Part shown: positions 50,947 through 58,665 of the stretch, in pieces
How positions within the stretch are numbered: position 1 is the stretch's first letter
Layout of the letters: each line of letters begins with the position of its first letter
Assembly (NCBI GenBank): GCA_016794525.1
Contig: JAEUJY010000143.1
Location: forward strand, 62,001 to 126,000
Direction of reading: 5' to 3'
Length of the DNA: 64,000 bases
Source: Myxococcales bacterium
GTDB lineage: Bacteria > Myxococcota_A > Polyangia > Haliangiales > Haliangiaceae
Position numbers and translations under genes: made by a program
The notes under the pieces: model-generated
Told to the model about the DNA's origin: nothing
The model's database searches: none
What the model saw: the letters and a program-made list of their open reading frames with translations, nothing else

Positions 50947-51690
50947 GTGCGTACGCGCTGGTTCGCGATCGTCCTCGCCGTCGCGGCCGCCTGCAGCGAC
51001 GGCTCGCCGGCCATCACCGACGCCAGCGTCGATCGCGGCGGCGCCGACGCCGCGGCCGACGTCGACGCGCTGGCGGCCGACGCCGCGGCCACCGACGCGA
51101 CCAGCGCCGACGCGCCGGGCCTCGACGCGGCGGCGATCGACGCCGCGGGGGTGAGCGACGCCGCCCTCGACGTCGACGCGGGCGGCGGGGCGCTCGACGC
51201 CGCCGTCGACCCGGCCGACGCCGGCACCACCAGCGCCGCGGGTTGCGCCGACGGCACGCGCGAAGGCCTGGTCGATCCGGTCGCGTTCCCGGCGGTCGCC
51301 GCGTGCGGTGGTAGCTGGACCGGCGACGTCGGCGGTGCCGGCGCGCTGTGCGCGGCGGGCTGGCACGTGTGCCGCGGCGACGAGGCCGCGGTCGGCGCGG
51401 TGACCTACGCGGCCGCCACCGCGTTCGCCGGTTGCTTCGCGATCGACGCGGCGCAGGACAACTTCATCTGCCGCCCCGATTGCTCGGCCCAGGTCGCCGC
51501 GGGCGTCGACACCGCCGCGAACATCGACCTCGCCGGGGTCGGCGCCAGCTGCGCGTTCCAGTTCCCCGGCGGCGGCGGCTGCCTCGCCGACGGCCGCATC
51601 GATCTCAGCGAGAACACCGGCACCGGCTGCGACTTCTCACCGGGCGTGACGACCGGCGTCGTGTGCTGCCTGACCGTGGTCGCCGAGTAG
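50947..51690 (+). CDS. Asp/Ala-rich lipoprotein with a Cys-rich C-terminal domain
   Basis: A 247-residue protein from a GTG start; MRTRWFAIVLAVAAACSD is a lipobox signal. About 75 residues of DAxxDA repeats form a flexible acidic tether. The C-terminal 150 residues hold at least ten Cys (WHVCRGDEA, FICRPDCSAQ, GVVCCLTVV) and read like a myxobacterial secreted domain with several disulfides. Function unknown. It is convergent with the subtilisin gene. Confidence 0.8.
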   Translation: MRTRWFAIVLAVAAACSDGSPAITDASVDRGGADAAADVDALAADAAATDATSADAPGLDAAAIDAAGVSDAALDVDAGGGALDAAVDPADAGTTSAAGCADGTREGLVDPVAFPAVAACGGSWTGDVGGAGALCAAGWHVCRGDEAAVGAVTYAAATAFAGCFAIDAAQDNFICRPDCSAQVAAGVDTAANIDLAGVGASCAFQFPGGGGCLADGRIDLSENTGTGCDFSPGVTTGVVCCLTVVAE

Positions 51691-51699
51691 CCGCCGGCC

Positions 51700-53538
51700 T
51701 CAGCGCACGATCACCGTCGCGGCCAGGCCCGCGCTGGTGTTGCCTGCCCGATCGGTGGCGCACAGCCGGTACGACCAGGTCGACCCGACGGTCAGCGGCC
51801 CGTGGGTGAAGCCGGTGGTGGTGCCCTGCGCGAGCTGCGTGCCGCTCGCGCAGCCCGCGGCCGGCGCGGTCGCGCCGCTCGCCACCACCAGGCGGAAGCT
51901 CGCGAGCCCGGACGTGGCGTCGGCGCCCGACCAGGTCATGGCCACGCGACCGCCGCTGGTGGTGCCGCTCAGCGCCAGGCTGGGCGTCACCGTGTCGAGG
52001 ACGATCGTGTCGGTGACCGGGTTGGCGACGTTGCCGAACCGGTCGCGATACCGGACCGCGACCGTGCGCGTGCCGTCGGCGCCCACCGGCAGCGTCGTCG
52101 CCACGGTGGTGGCGTAGGGCACGAACCCACCGCACGGATCGCCGATGCACAGGTCGGCCACGCCGCTCGCGTCGGTCGCGGCGAGCGTGAGCGTCACGCT
52201 GCGGCTGCGGGTGTAGGCGGCGCCGGCGTTGATCACCACGCTGCCGGTGGGCGGCGTCCCGTCGGGGACCGCCAGCGTCAGCGCGCGCGCCAGGTCGAGG
52301 CGCGGCGTGCTGCGACCGTTGCGCGGGTCGACCACCGCGCGCCCGCCGCTGACCAGGCGCGTGACGAGCTGGCTCGCCGACTCGGACGGGAACGCCCCGT
52401 GCAAGACCGCCGCGGCGCCGGCCACGTGCGGGGTGGCCTGGGAGGTGCCGGCCATGCGATAGCCCGCGGCGTCGATCAGCGCGCCCGGCGCCAGCAGCTT
52501 GAGGAACGAGGCGCTGTTGGAGAAGCACGCGACGCGGTCGGCGGCGGTGACCGGGTCGTTGCAGACGGTGTAGCCGATCGCGCCGACGTTGGCGTCGTAG
52601 ACCGCGCCGACCGACACCGCGTCGGGGGCGCACGCGGGCGAGGAGATCGCGTTGAGCGTCGCGTTGTTGCCGGCGGCCACCGCGGTCACCACGCCGGCGC
52701 TGCGGCCGGTGGCGAACGCGACCGCCATCGGATCGCCCGGGCACGGCGCGGTGGCGCTGCCGCCGCCGAGGCTGAGGTTGATGGCCGCGACGTTGTAGGC
52801 CGCGCGGTTCTGGAGCACCCAGTTGTAGGCAGCCAGGATCGTCGTGGTCGACGCCGTGGCGCCGTCGAAGACGTCGAGGCCGATCACCCGCGCGCCCGGC
52901 GCGACGCCGACGACGATGCCCGCGACGTTGGTGCCGTGGCCGCTGGCGTCACGGCTGCCGTCCTCGACGGCGAAGTCGCGGGCCACGGCCACCTTGCAGC
53001 CCGCGGGGACGCCGGGCGCGGTGCAGCCGAACGCCGCGCGCGTGTAGTCGACGCCGGTGTCCAGCACGGCCACCGCGGTGCCCGCGCCGATCTTGCCGGC
53101 CGCCGCGGCGGTGGGCTGGCCGATCAGCGGGAAGCTCTCGGCGTCGAACGCCTCGTAGTACGCGACCGGCGTGGCGCTCACCACCCGCGGGTCGTCGAGC
53201 AGCGGCGTGAGCGCCGCCAGCCCGGTCACGGTCATCGGGACGATCGGCAACGCGTCCCACCGGTCGTCGATCGTGGCGCCACCGTCCTCGGCCAGGGCCT
53301 CGATCAGCCGCTTGGCGTCAGGGGCGCCGCGGGCCGCGGCGGTCGGGTCATCGTCGATCACCAGCAGCAGCTGCGAGGCGCGACCGGCGACCAGCTCGTC
53401 GAGCGCGCGCGGCGCCAGCTTGGCGCGCGCGGCGACGGTCAGCGTGTCGGGGCCGTCGTCGGTCCCGGGCGGCGCACAGCCGGTGATCAGCAGGACGCCT
53501 AGGCTCGATGCGAACAACGCGCGATGGGGTGCGGGCAA
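51700..53538 (-). CDS. Subtilisin-family (S8) serine peptidase lipoprotein
   Basis: A 612-residue secreted peptidase. Residues 1-21 are a lipoprotein signal (lipobox ITGC), about 35-130 an inhibitor I9-like propeptide, and the catalytic domain shows Asp160 (VLDTGVD), His201 (SGHGTNVAG), the oxyanion Asn291 (AAGNN) and Ser366 (GTSQATPHVAG). After about 425 there are Ig/fibronectin-like repeats. It should degrade external protein, for example prey. The surface anchor keeps it on the cell. Confidence 0.93.
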   Translation of the reverse strand: MPAPHRALFASSLGVLLITGCAPPGTDDGPDTLTVAARAKLAPRALDELVAGRASQLLLVIDDDPTAAARGAPDAKRLIEALAEDGGATIDDRWDALPIVPMTVTGLAALTPLLDDPRVVSATPVAYYEAFDAESFPLIGQPTAAAAGKIGAGTAVAVLDTGVDYTRAAFGCTAPGVPAGCKVAVARDFAVEDGSRDASGHGTNVAGIVVGVAPGARVIGLDVFDGATASTTTILAAYNWVLQNRAAYNVAAINLSLGGGSATAPCPGDPMAVAFATGRSAGVVTAVAAGNNATLNAISSPACAPDAVSVGAVYDANVGAIGYTVCNDPVTAADRVACFSNSASFLKLLAPGALIDAAGYRMAGTSQATPHVAGAAAVLHGAFPSESASQLVTRLVSGGRAVVDPRNGRSTPRLDLARALTLAVPDGTPPTGSVVINAGAAYTRSRSVTLTLAATDASGVADLCIGDPCGGFVPYATTVATTLPVGADGTRTVAVRYRDRFGNVANPVTDTIVLDTVTPSLALSGTTSGGRVAMTWSGADATSGLASFRLVVASGATAPAAGCASGTQLAQGTTTGFTHGPLTVGSTWSYRLCATDRAGNTSAGLAATVIVR

Positions 53539-53634
53539 TGGTGCTCCTGCGCTCGGTCGAGCGCCTGGTGCTAGCCATCGACCGCCCGCGGCGATCGTGA
53601 AGGGGGGATCGCCCGCGCCGCGCGCGTCGCGGCG

Positions 53635-54150
53635 CTACTCCGCCTTGGCGGGCTGGAACGACAGCGCGCCCAGGTAGTCGCGCTTGCCGAGCGGCACGCC
53701 GTTGTGGCGCAGGATCGCGTAGGCGTGGCCGAGGTGGAAGTAGAAGTTGGGCACGGCGTGCTCGACGAAGTAGTCGGCGCCGGTCATCGTCTTGCCTTCC
53801 CATCGCGGCTGCGTGATCACCCGCGTCGCCGCGTCGGCCAGGGCGGCCGGCGTGACGCCACCCAGGTACTCGGTGACCGCGCGCACCCGGGTGCGCAGCT
53901 CGTCGAGAGTCTGCTCGGCGTCGGCGTGCTTGGGCGCCTCCTGTCCGGTCAGCCGCGCCGCCGCCAGCTTGGCGGTGTCGCACGTCACCTGGACCTGGCG
54001 CGCGAAGGCGAACTGATCCGGCGCCAGCCGGAACGACAGGTACAGGTTGGGGTCGAACGACTTGGCGGTGGCGTGCTGGGCGGCAACCTCGAGCCAGTGG
54101 TCGAGCTGGCCGAGTTGCTTCTGCATCTGCTGGAACAGGGCGGCGTACAT
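53635..54150 (-). CDS. DUF1993 protein
   Basis: A 171-residue soluble protein. MYAALFQQMQKQLGQLDHWLEVA, DPNLYLSFRLAPDQFAFARQVQ and DYFVEHAVPNFYFHLGHAYAILRHNGV match DUF1993, a DinB-like four-helix bundle. Functions are unknown; the fold family often binds metal, and the His residues near the end could do so. Stand-alone gene, 84 bases past the subtilisin start. Confidence 0.9.
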   Translation of the reverse strand: MYAALFQQMQKQLGQLDHWLEVAAQHATAKSFDPNLYLSFRLAPDQFAFARQVQVTCDTAKLAAARLTGQEAPKHADAEQTLDELRTRVRAVTEYLGGVTPAALADAATRVITQPRWEGKTMTGADYFVEHAVPNFYFHLGHAYAILRHNGVPLGKRDYLGALSFQPAKAE

Positions 54151-54280
54151 CGACGCACCCTACGCGGGGTTCGCCGTCGCGACAACCAGCGTCGGTGGCG
54201 TCGGTGACGCGCCTACATCGCCGCGGCGCCTCCCGCACGTCTCTCTGACGCGTCGATCGCGCGCCACGTACAACGAGATC

Positions 54281-54712
54281 GTGCCCAGCTCGCCCCCGCG
54301 GATCCTCCTGGTCGACGACGAAGAGCTGATGGTCACCACGCTGGGCCGCTGGCTCGCGCGCACCGGCGCGAGCGTCGCCACCGCCACCTCGACCGCCGCC
54401 GGGCTGCAGGCGCTAGCCGACGACCACGACCTCGTGATCACCGATCTCAACCTCGGCGACGGCCTCGGCACCGAGCTGGTGGCCGCGCTCGACGCCGCCG
54501 GACACCGCGCGCGCGTCCTGTTCATCACCAGCTCACCCGGGCGCCTCGCCCACCTCGCCGTCGGCCCCGGGCGTCGCGTCGCCGCCATCATCGAGAAGGG
54601 CGGCCGCACCGCCGAGCTGCGCGACGCCATCGCCGCCGCGCTCGCCGAGGCGTTGCCGGTGGAGCGCGCCGGCCGCGCCGCCGACGCGACGGTGGTCGCC
54701 GCGCGGCGCTGA
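54281..54712 (+). CDS. Single-domain response regulator
   Basis: A 143-residue receiver with no output domain. ILLVDDEELM holds the acidic pair, ITDLNLGDG the phosphorylated Asp, FITSSPG the switch Thr/Ser, and AAIIEKGG the Lys. It would relay phosphate to another protein. GTG is the only start that keeps a normal N-terminus. No histidine kinase is nearby. The cold-shock gene follows after 111 bases. Confidence 0.88.
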   Translation: MPSSPPRILLVDDEELMVTTLGRWLARTGASVATATSTAAGLQALADDHDLVITDLNLGDGLGTELVAALDAAGHRARVLFITSSPGRLAHLAVGPGRRVAAIIEKGGRTAELRDAIAAALAEALPVERAGRAADATVVAARR

Positions 54713-54823
54713 CGCGGGCCGTCACCCGACGCGACGAGGGTCGCGCCGCTCGGGCGCCCAGTTCGCGGTCGCGGCGGTCGATGCCGCCGCGCCGGCGTGC
54801 GAGGCTATGGCCAGGAGCAGATC

Positions 54824-55030
54824 ATGGCCGAGCAGGGCACCGTCAAGTGGTTCAACGACGCGAAGGGCTATGGCTTCATCATCCGCGAGCGCGGCGCCGA
54901 CGTCTTCGTCCACCACGCGTCGATCATCGCCGAAGGGTTCCGCACGCTCGCCGAGGGTGACCGCGTCTCGTTCGAGGTCGTCGAGGGCCCCAAGGGGCTC
55001 CAGGCCAAGAACGTCGTCAAGATCAGCTGA
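54824..55030 (+). CDS. cspA: Cold-shock protein
   Basis: A 68-residue CspA-type protein that binds single-stranded RNA and DNA. RNP1 is KGYGFII and RNP2 VFVHHAS. It starts [15 protein letters not shown], with aggag 8 bases upstream. The length is standard. It may be controlled through its 5' leader in the 110 bases after the receiver gene, but I see no clear cold-box. Confidence 0.95.
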   Translation: MAEQGTVKWFNDAKGYGFIIRERGADVFVHHASIIAEGFRTLAEGDRVSFEVVEGPKGLQAKNVVKIS

Positions 55031-55179
55031 CCGGGACGGCGCGCCGCCGCCGCGCGCGGGCGCTGCCAACCTGGCGCGGGCGTCTGCCCACCCGGCGTCG
55101 CGTTGACGGTGCAGGCCGGCGCGACCACGCCGATCCGCGGCCTTGGCCGGCGGCACGACAGCTGCTCGACCGTCGGTGC

Positions 55180-55944
55180 ATGGCGCCATTCCGCGACGCG
55201 ACCGAGTTCGTGCGAGCCCAGGCCGAGGCCCTCCGGGCTCGTCGGCGCGACGAGCTGCACACCATCCCGACCGGCTGGCGCAGCGTCGCCGTACAGCGCG
55301 CGGCGCGCCTGGCCGCGGGCGCCGCCGGCGTCGTGGGCGCGATGGCGCTCGCCGGGATGATCGCGGCCGCGCGACCGCGCGATCCCGCCGCCGGCGACGC
55401 GGTCGTCGTCGGGCTGGTGCTGGTCTGGTCGGCCGTGCTCGGCGCGGGCGCGACGGCGGCGCTGGTCGCGGATCACCGGCTGCGATGGCAGGTCCGCGCG
55501 GCCCTCGCGCGCAGCGCCGATCCGTACGACGACCTCATCCGGCTGCGCGCCGCCGGCCCCGCCGCGATCGAGCGCCGGCTGTCGTCGCGGCACGCCCGCG
55601 CGAGCTGGATCCTGCCGCTGGCCGCGGCGACCTTGCTCGTCCCACACACGCTGCACGCGATCGTCGTGGGGCTGTTGTTCGCGTCGCGGCTCGAGCCGGA
55701 ATACGTGCAGCTGACCGCGTTCGGGGCCGCGCCGGTCTTCGCGTACGGCCTCTACGTCGCCTGGGACTTCCCGCGCAACCCGCGGGTGCGGGACGCCGTC
55801 CACGGCGCGCTGGTCGCGGGCTTGTTCCCGCTGCTGCAGGTCTCCGCGTTGATCGCCGGCGCCACCGCCATCCCGATCGTGCTGCTCGTCCATCGGCCGA
55901 TGCGCGCCATCATCGAGCGCGAGCGGGCGATGGGCCTCGGCTAG
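55180..55944 (+). CDS. Four-span membrane protein
   Basis: A 254-residue integral membrane protein. Spans: GAAGVVGAMALAGMIAA, VVVGLVLVWSAVLGAGAT, SWILPLAAATLLV plus HAIVVGLLFAS, and ALVAGLFPLLQVSALIAGAT. It ends MRAIIERERAMGLG. Family unknown. Pieces of a second copy are left at 57942-58000. It ends in a ctag shared with the stop of the convergent isochorismatase-family gene. Confidence 0.75.
   Translation: MAPFRDATEFVRAQAEALRARRRDELHTIPTGWRSVAVQRAARLAAGAAGVVGAMALAGMIAAARPRDPAAGDAVVVGLVLVWSAVLGAGATAALVADHRLRWQVRAALARSADPYDDLIRLRAAGPAAIERRLSSRHARASWILPLAAATLLVPHTLHAIVVGLLFASRLEPEYVQLTAFGAAPVFAYGLYVAWDFPRNPRVRDAVHGALVAGLFPLLQVSALIAGATAIPIVLLVHRPMRAIIERERAMGLG
55910..55939 (+). repeat. Direct repeat copy 1 (30 bp) at the end of the membrane-protein gene
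   Basis: Thirty bases (tcatcgagcgcgagcgggcg then atgggcctcg) are identical to 57971-58000. They code ERERAMGL at the C-terminus of the membrane protein. Confidence 0.9.
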
Positions 55945-56534
55945 CGGTCGCCGCGTGCGGCGGGGGCGAACACGTCGGCGGCCTTCACGACGGTCGTCCA
56001 GCGGGCGAACACGCGCTCCATGAGCACGCGGTGGATCTCGGCGTCGCGGTCGGCGCAGCAGTCCTCGACCACGACGACGCGGTAGTCCGCGTCGGTGGCG
56101 TGGCGGACCGTCGACAGCACCACGCCGCTGGTCGCGATCCCGGCGAGGATCAGCGTCTTCGTGCCGTTGGCCCGCAGGATCAGGTCGAGGTCGGTGCCGA
56201 AGAACGCGCTGACCCGGCGCTTGGTGACGACGACGTCGCCCGGGCGCGGCGCGAGCGCGGCGTGCACCGCCGTCCCGGGCGCGCCCTCGGCGAAGCGTCC
56301 CCCGTCGCGGACCGGCCCGAAGGTCGGGCTGTGCGGACCGACCTCCGGGTAGCCGTCCCGGTAGCCGACGACGACGTAGATGACGCGCACCCCGGCCGCG
56401 CGCGCGTCGGCCAGCAAGCTCGCCGTGCGCGCGAGCAGGTCGTCTGGCGTCGGGGTGGTCATCTCGACGACGGCGGTCTGGTAGTCCATGACGACGAGGG
56501 CGGCGGCCTTGGGATCGACGAGCGACGGGTGCAT
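55941..56534 (-). CDS. Isochorismatase-family hydrolase lacking the usual Cys
   Basis: A 197-residue member of the cysteine-hydrolase fold. ALVVMDYQ holds the Asp and VVTKRRVSAFFGTDLD the Lys. The normal nucleophile position reads GIATSGVVLSTVR, with Gly where most amidohydrolase members have Cys, as in PhzD-like true isochorismatases. A Cys pair in VVEDCCADRD lies further on. It therefore probably hydrolyses a vinyl ether or similar, not an amide. A good Shine-Dalgarno (ctggagg) lies 7 bases before ATG. It is divergent from a TetR gene with operator dyads between, so it is likely its target. Confidence 0.9.
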   Translation of the reverse strand: MHPSLVDPKAAALVVMDYQTAVVEMTTPTPDDLLARTASLLADARAAGVRVIYVVVGYRDGYPEVGPHSPTFGPVRDGGRFAEGAPGTAVHAALAPRPGDVVVTKRRVSAFFGTDLDLILRANGTKTLILAGIATSGVVLSTVRHATDADYRVVVVEDCCADRDAEIHRVLMERVFARWTTVVKAADVFAPAARGDR

Positions 56535-56555
56535 GGGGCCTCCAGGTGGCGCACA

Positions 56556-56578
56556 GATGGCAACACGGTGTTGCCATC
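56556..56578. promoter_or_regulatory. Perfect palindromic operator 1
   Basis: Two perfect 11-base arms (gatggcaacac and gtgttgccatc) with one central base lie 22 bases upstream of the isochorismatase-family ATG. The length and symmetry fit a TetR dimer site. Confidence 0.85.
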
Positions 56579-56616
56579 TCGCGATGACGATAGGCGACGC
56601 ACGGGGCGATCGCAAG

Positions 56617-56631
56617 GCGACACCGTGTTGC
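56617..56631. promoter_or_regulatory. Imperfect palindromic operator 2
   Basis: gcgacac-c-gtgttgc repeats the core of operator 1 with one mismatch per arm pair. It lies 34 bases upstream of the tetR ATG, so the same protein may control its own gene. Confidence 0.7.
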
Positions 56632-56665
56632 AATCGCCGCCCGCGCGACGGTAGCCTGACCCCCG

Positions 56666-57340
56666 ATGCCACCGCCGGGCGGACGTCGGACCAAGGGGAC
56701 CCTCGGCGGGCGCAGCGCCGTCGTCGTCCGCAAGGTGCTCGGCGCGGCGATCGGCGAGCTGGCGCGCGCTGGGTACGCGGGGTTCCGGATGGACGAGGTC
56801 GCGGCGCGGGCGGGCGTGAACCGGACCACGGTCTACCGGCGGTGGCCGAACCGGCGGGCGCTGGTGACCGACGCCGTCGCGCGCATGTGGGCGCCGGTCA
56901 GGAGCCACCCGTTGCCCGACCGCGGCGCGCTGGAGCCCGACCTGATCGAGGCGTTCGCGCGGCGCTGGACCTTCGGTCGCAGGCTCGAAGGGCGGGCCTG
57001 GGCGCGGCTCCTCGACGAGCGCCTCAGTCCGGACGTCCGCGCGATCGTCGGCGACGCGATCGACGAACGGCGCGCCGAGTGGCGGGCGATCGTCACCCGC
57101 GCGATCGCGCGGCGCGAGCTGCCGCCCGAGACCGACGCGCAGCTCGTGCTGGACTTCGTCCGCGCGATCGTCGACGCCCGGCGCGCCGCGCGACTCGACC
57201 CCGCGTGGCTGGAGGCCGCGGTGCGGACGGTGGTCGAGGGCGCCCGCGCGGGTACGCTGGCGCGCGCGTCGGGCCGCGTCCGCGCGACCGGCGCGGCGAC
57301 GCTCAGCCGTCGCCGCGCGGGTCGGCCGGATCGCGCGTGA
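56666..57340 (+). CDS. TetR-family repressor
   Basis: A 224-residue regulator. The DNA-binding helices are GFRMDEVAARAGVNRTTVYRRWPNRRALV (helix-turn-helix about 42-65), followed by an all-helical ligand domain. Its target should be the divergent isochorismatase-family gene and itself, through the two dyads in the 131 bases between the start codons. The ligand is unknown. The C-terminus overlaps convergently by 38 bases with the DUF1579-like gene. Confidence 0.92.
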   Translation: MPPPGGRRTKGTLGGRSAVVVRKVLGAAIGELARAGYAGFRMDEVAARAGVNRTTVYRRWPNRRALVTDAVARMWAPVRSHPLPDRGALEPDLIEAFARRWTFGRRLEGRAWARLLDERLSPDVRAIVGDAIDERRAEWRAIVTRAIARRELPPETDAQLVLDFVRAIVDARRAARLDPAWLEAAVRTVVEGARAGTLARASGRVRATGAATLSRRRAGRPDRA

Positions 57341-57788
57341 AGCGCATCTGCCAGTTGACCTCCCAGGTCGCGCCACCGTCCGGCGAGAACGCCTGCTCCC
57401 ACCGCGGGTGCGCTGGGTCGTCCACCGACCAGTCGAACCGCACCCGGATCGGTCGGCCGTCGAGCGTGTCGGCGCACTCGAACCGGCCGCGGCCTTCGTG
57501 GAAGCGCCCCACGACCGGCGGATCGAGGCGGTGCGGGTCGCGCGCATCGAGCCACCAGATCGACCACTGCGCCGAGGCGGCATCGTAGCTGCGCAGCGTC
57601 GCGGCGCGGTAGGTCCCGGACGGCAGCTCGAGCACGTTGTCGTCGATGTTGCCGCGACCGCCGAGCAGCGGCCACGTCGCGCAGGTGCCGGCGAACTCGG
57701 TCCAGGTGGTGCAGCCGGCCAGGCGCGCGTCGAGGCGGCGGTGGGCGACCCGCCACCGGCCGAACAGGAAGTCGAAGTCGTTGGACAT
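57303..57788 (-). CDS. DUF1579-like protein
   Basis: A 161-residue beta-barrel, lipocalin-like protein. FDFLFGRWRVAHRRL is the typical first strand; WWLDARDPHRLDPPVVGRF and WEVNWQMRFTR are the later strands. Members are uncharacterised and probably bind small hydrophobic ligands. No signal peptide. It overlaps the tetR gene convergently, so the two could regulate each other through antisense transcripts. Confidence 0.85.
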   Translation of the reverse strand: MSNDFDFLFGRWRVAHRRLDARLAGCTTWTEFAGTCATWPLLGGRGNIDDNVLELPSGTYRAATLRSYDAASAQWSIWWLDARDPHRLDPPVVGRFHEGRGRFECADTLDGRPIRVRFDWSVDDPAHPRWEQAFSPDGGATWEVNWQMRFTRDPADPRGDG

Positions 57789-57941
57789 GTGCCGAGCAGG
57801 CGCCCGGCGCGTGTCAGCCGATTGTCAGGTTTGTGCGCGCTGGCGGCCGTCGGCCCGCGCTGGCCTGGGCTTCACCCTCGCTCCGATCGTCGTGACGCGG
57901 ACGACCGGGGCGCCGAGCCGCCGACCTGCACCATGCGGACC

Positions 57942-58000
57942 GCGGCGCTGGTCGCGGATCGTGCTGCTCGTCATCGAGCGCGAGCGGGCGATGGGCCTCG
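57942..58000 (+). pseudogene. Relic of a second copy of the membrane-protein gene
   Basis: 57942-57960 matches 55456-55474 (19 of 19), 57957-57972 matches 55875-55890 (16 of 16) and 57971-58000 matches 55910-55939 (30 of 30). The order is the same as in the membrane-protein gene but the sequence between is lost. This is what remains of a paralogue after internal deletions, or a patch of ectopic copying. It lies immediately upstream of the SMI1/KNR4 gene. Confidence 0.7.
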
Positions 58001-58020
58001 CGGCGCTGGTACCGTCGGGC

Positions 58021-58611
58021 ATGGATCAACGCTTGGCACGCCTGCGCGTCGCGATCGCCGCGGCCCCGTCGATCGCGGCCGGCCCACCGGCGACGCCCGC
58101 CGACGTGGCCGCCTTCGAGGCCGCGTACGGCATCGTGCTCCCCGACGAGGCGCGGCGGTTCTTCCTCGAGGTCGCCGACGGCCTGCGCCTCGACGGCGAG
58201 CCGATGCTGTACGGGCTGGCCGACATGCGCCTCGCGCAACCGCGGTCGGCCGCGCCGGCGCGACCGTTCCCGTACGCCGACCCCGACGCCGAGGCGATCC
58301 GCGTCGCGATCGCCGCCGCCGGGGCCGGTGGGCCGCTCGCCGATCCGCGGGTCATGGGCCTGCAGCGGGCGGGTGACCCCGACGGCTGCCTGATCCTGAC
58401 CTGCAACGGCGGCAACGACTTCTCGGCGCTGGTGGTGACCGGCGCCCAGCGCGGCGTCATGTGGCGCACCGGCGAGCTCGACGCGCCCGAGTGCCGCGCG
58501 CTGTACACGCCAGGCGCCGACGACGCGCCGCTCGGCTTCCTCGACTGGATCGGCCCGTGGGCCGCCTGCTTCCTCGGCGTCGAGCTCGACGCGGGCGCTA
58601 GCCGATCGTGA
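58021..58611 (+). CDS. SMI1/KNR4 (SUKH) family protein
   Basis: A 196-residue protein. ATPADVAAFEAAYGIVLPDEARRFFLEVADG is the SMI1/KNR4 entry helix, and LILTCNGGNDFSALVV and FLDWIGPWAACF are the typical Gly/Asp and Trp strands. SUKH proteins are common immunity proteins for polymorphic toxins. It lies 1.3 kb from the DUF4157-protease gene with a lipoprotein gene between, and could be an immunity protein, though not adjacent. The ATG was chosen over an upstream frame that reads the relic. Confidence 0.85.
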   Translation: MDQRLARLRVAIAAAPSIAAGPPATPADVAAFEAAYGIVLPDEARRFFLEVADGLRLDGEPMLYGLADMRLAQPRSAAPARPFPYADPDAEAIRVAIAAAGAGGPLADPRVMGLQRAGDPDGCLILTCNGGNDFSALVVTGAQRGVMWRTGELDAPECRALYTPGADDAPLGFLDWIGPWAACFLGVELDAGASRS

Positions 58612-58665
58612 CGCGTCGGGGCTGGGCAGGGCTCGCTCCGCGCGGCCGGCGCCCGCGGCCGGCGT

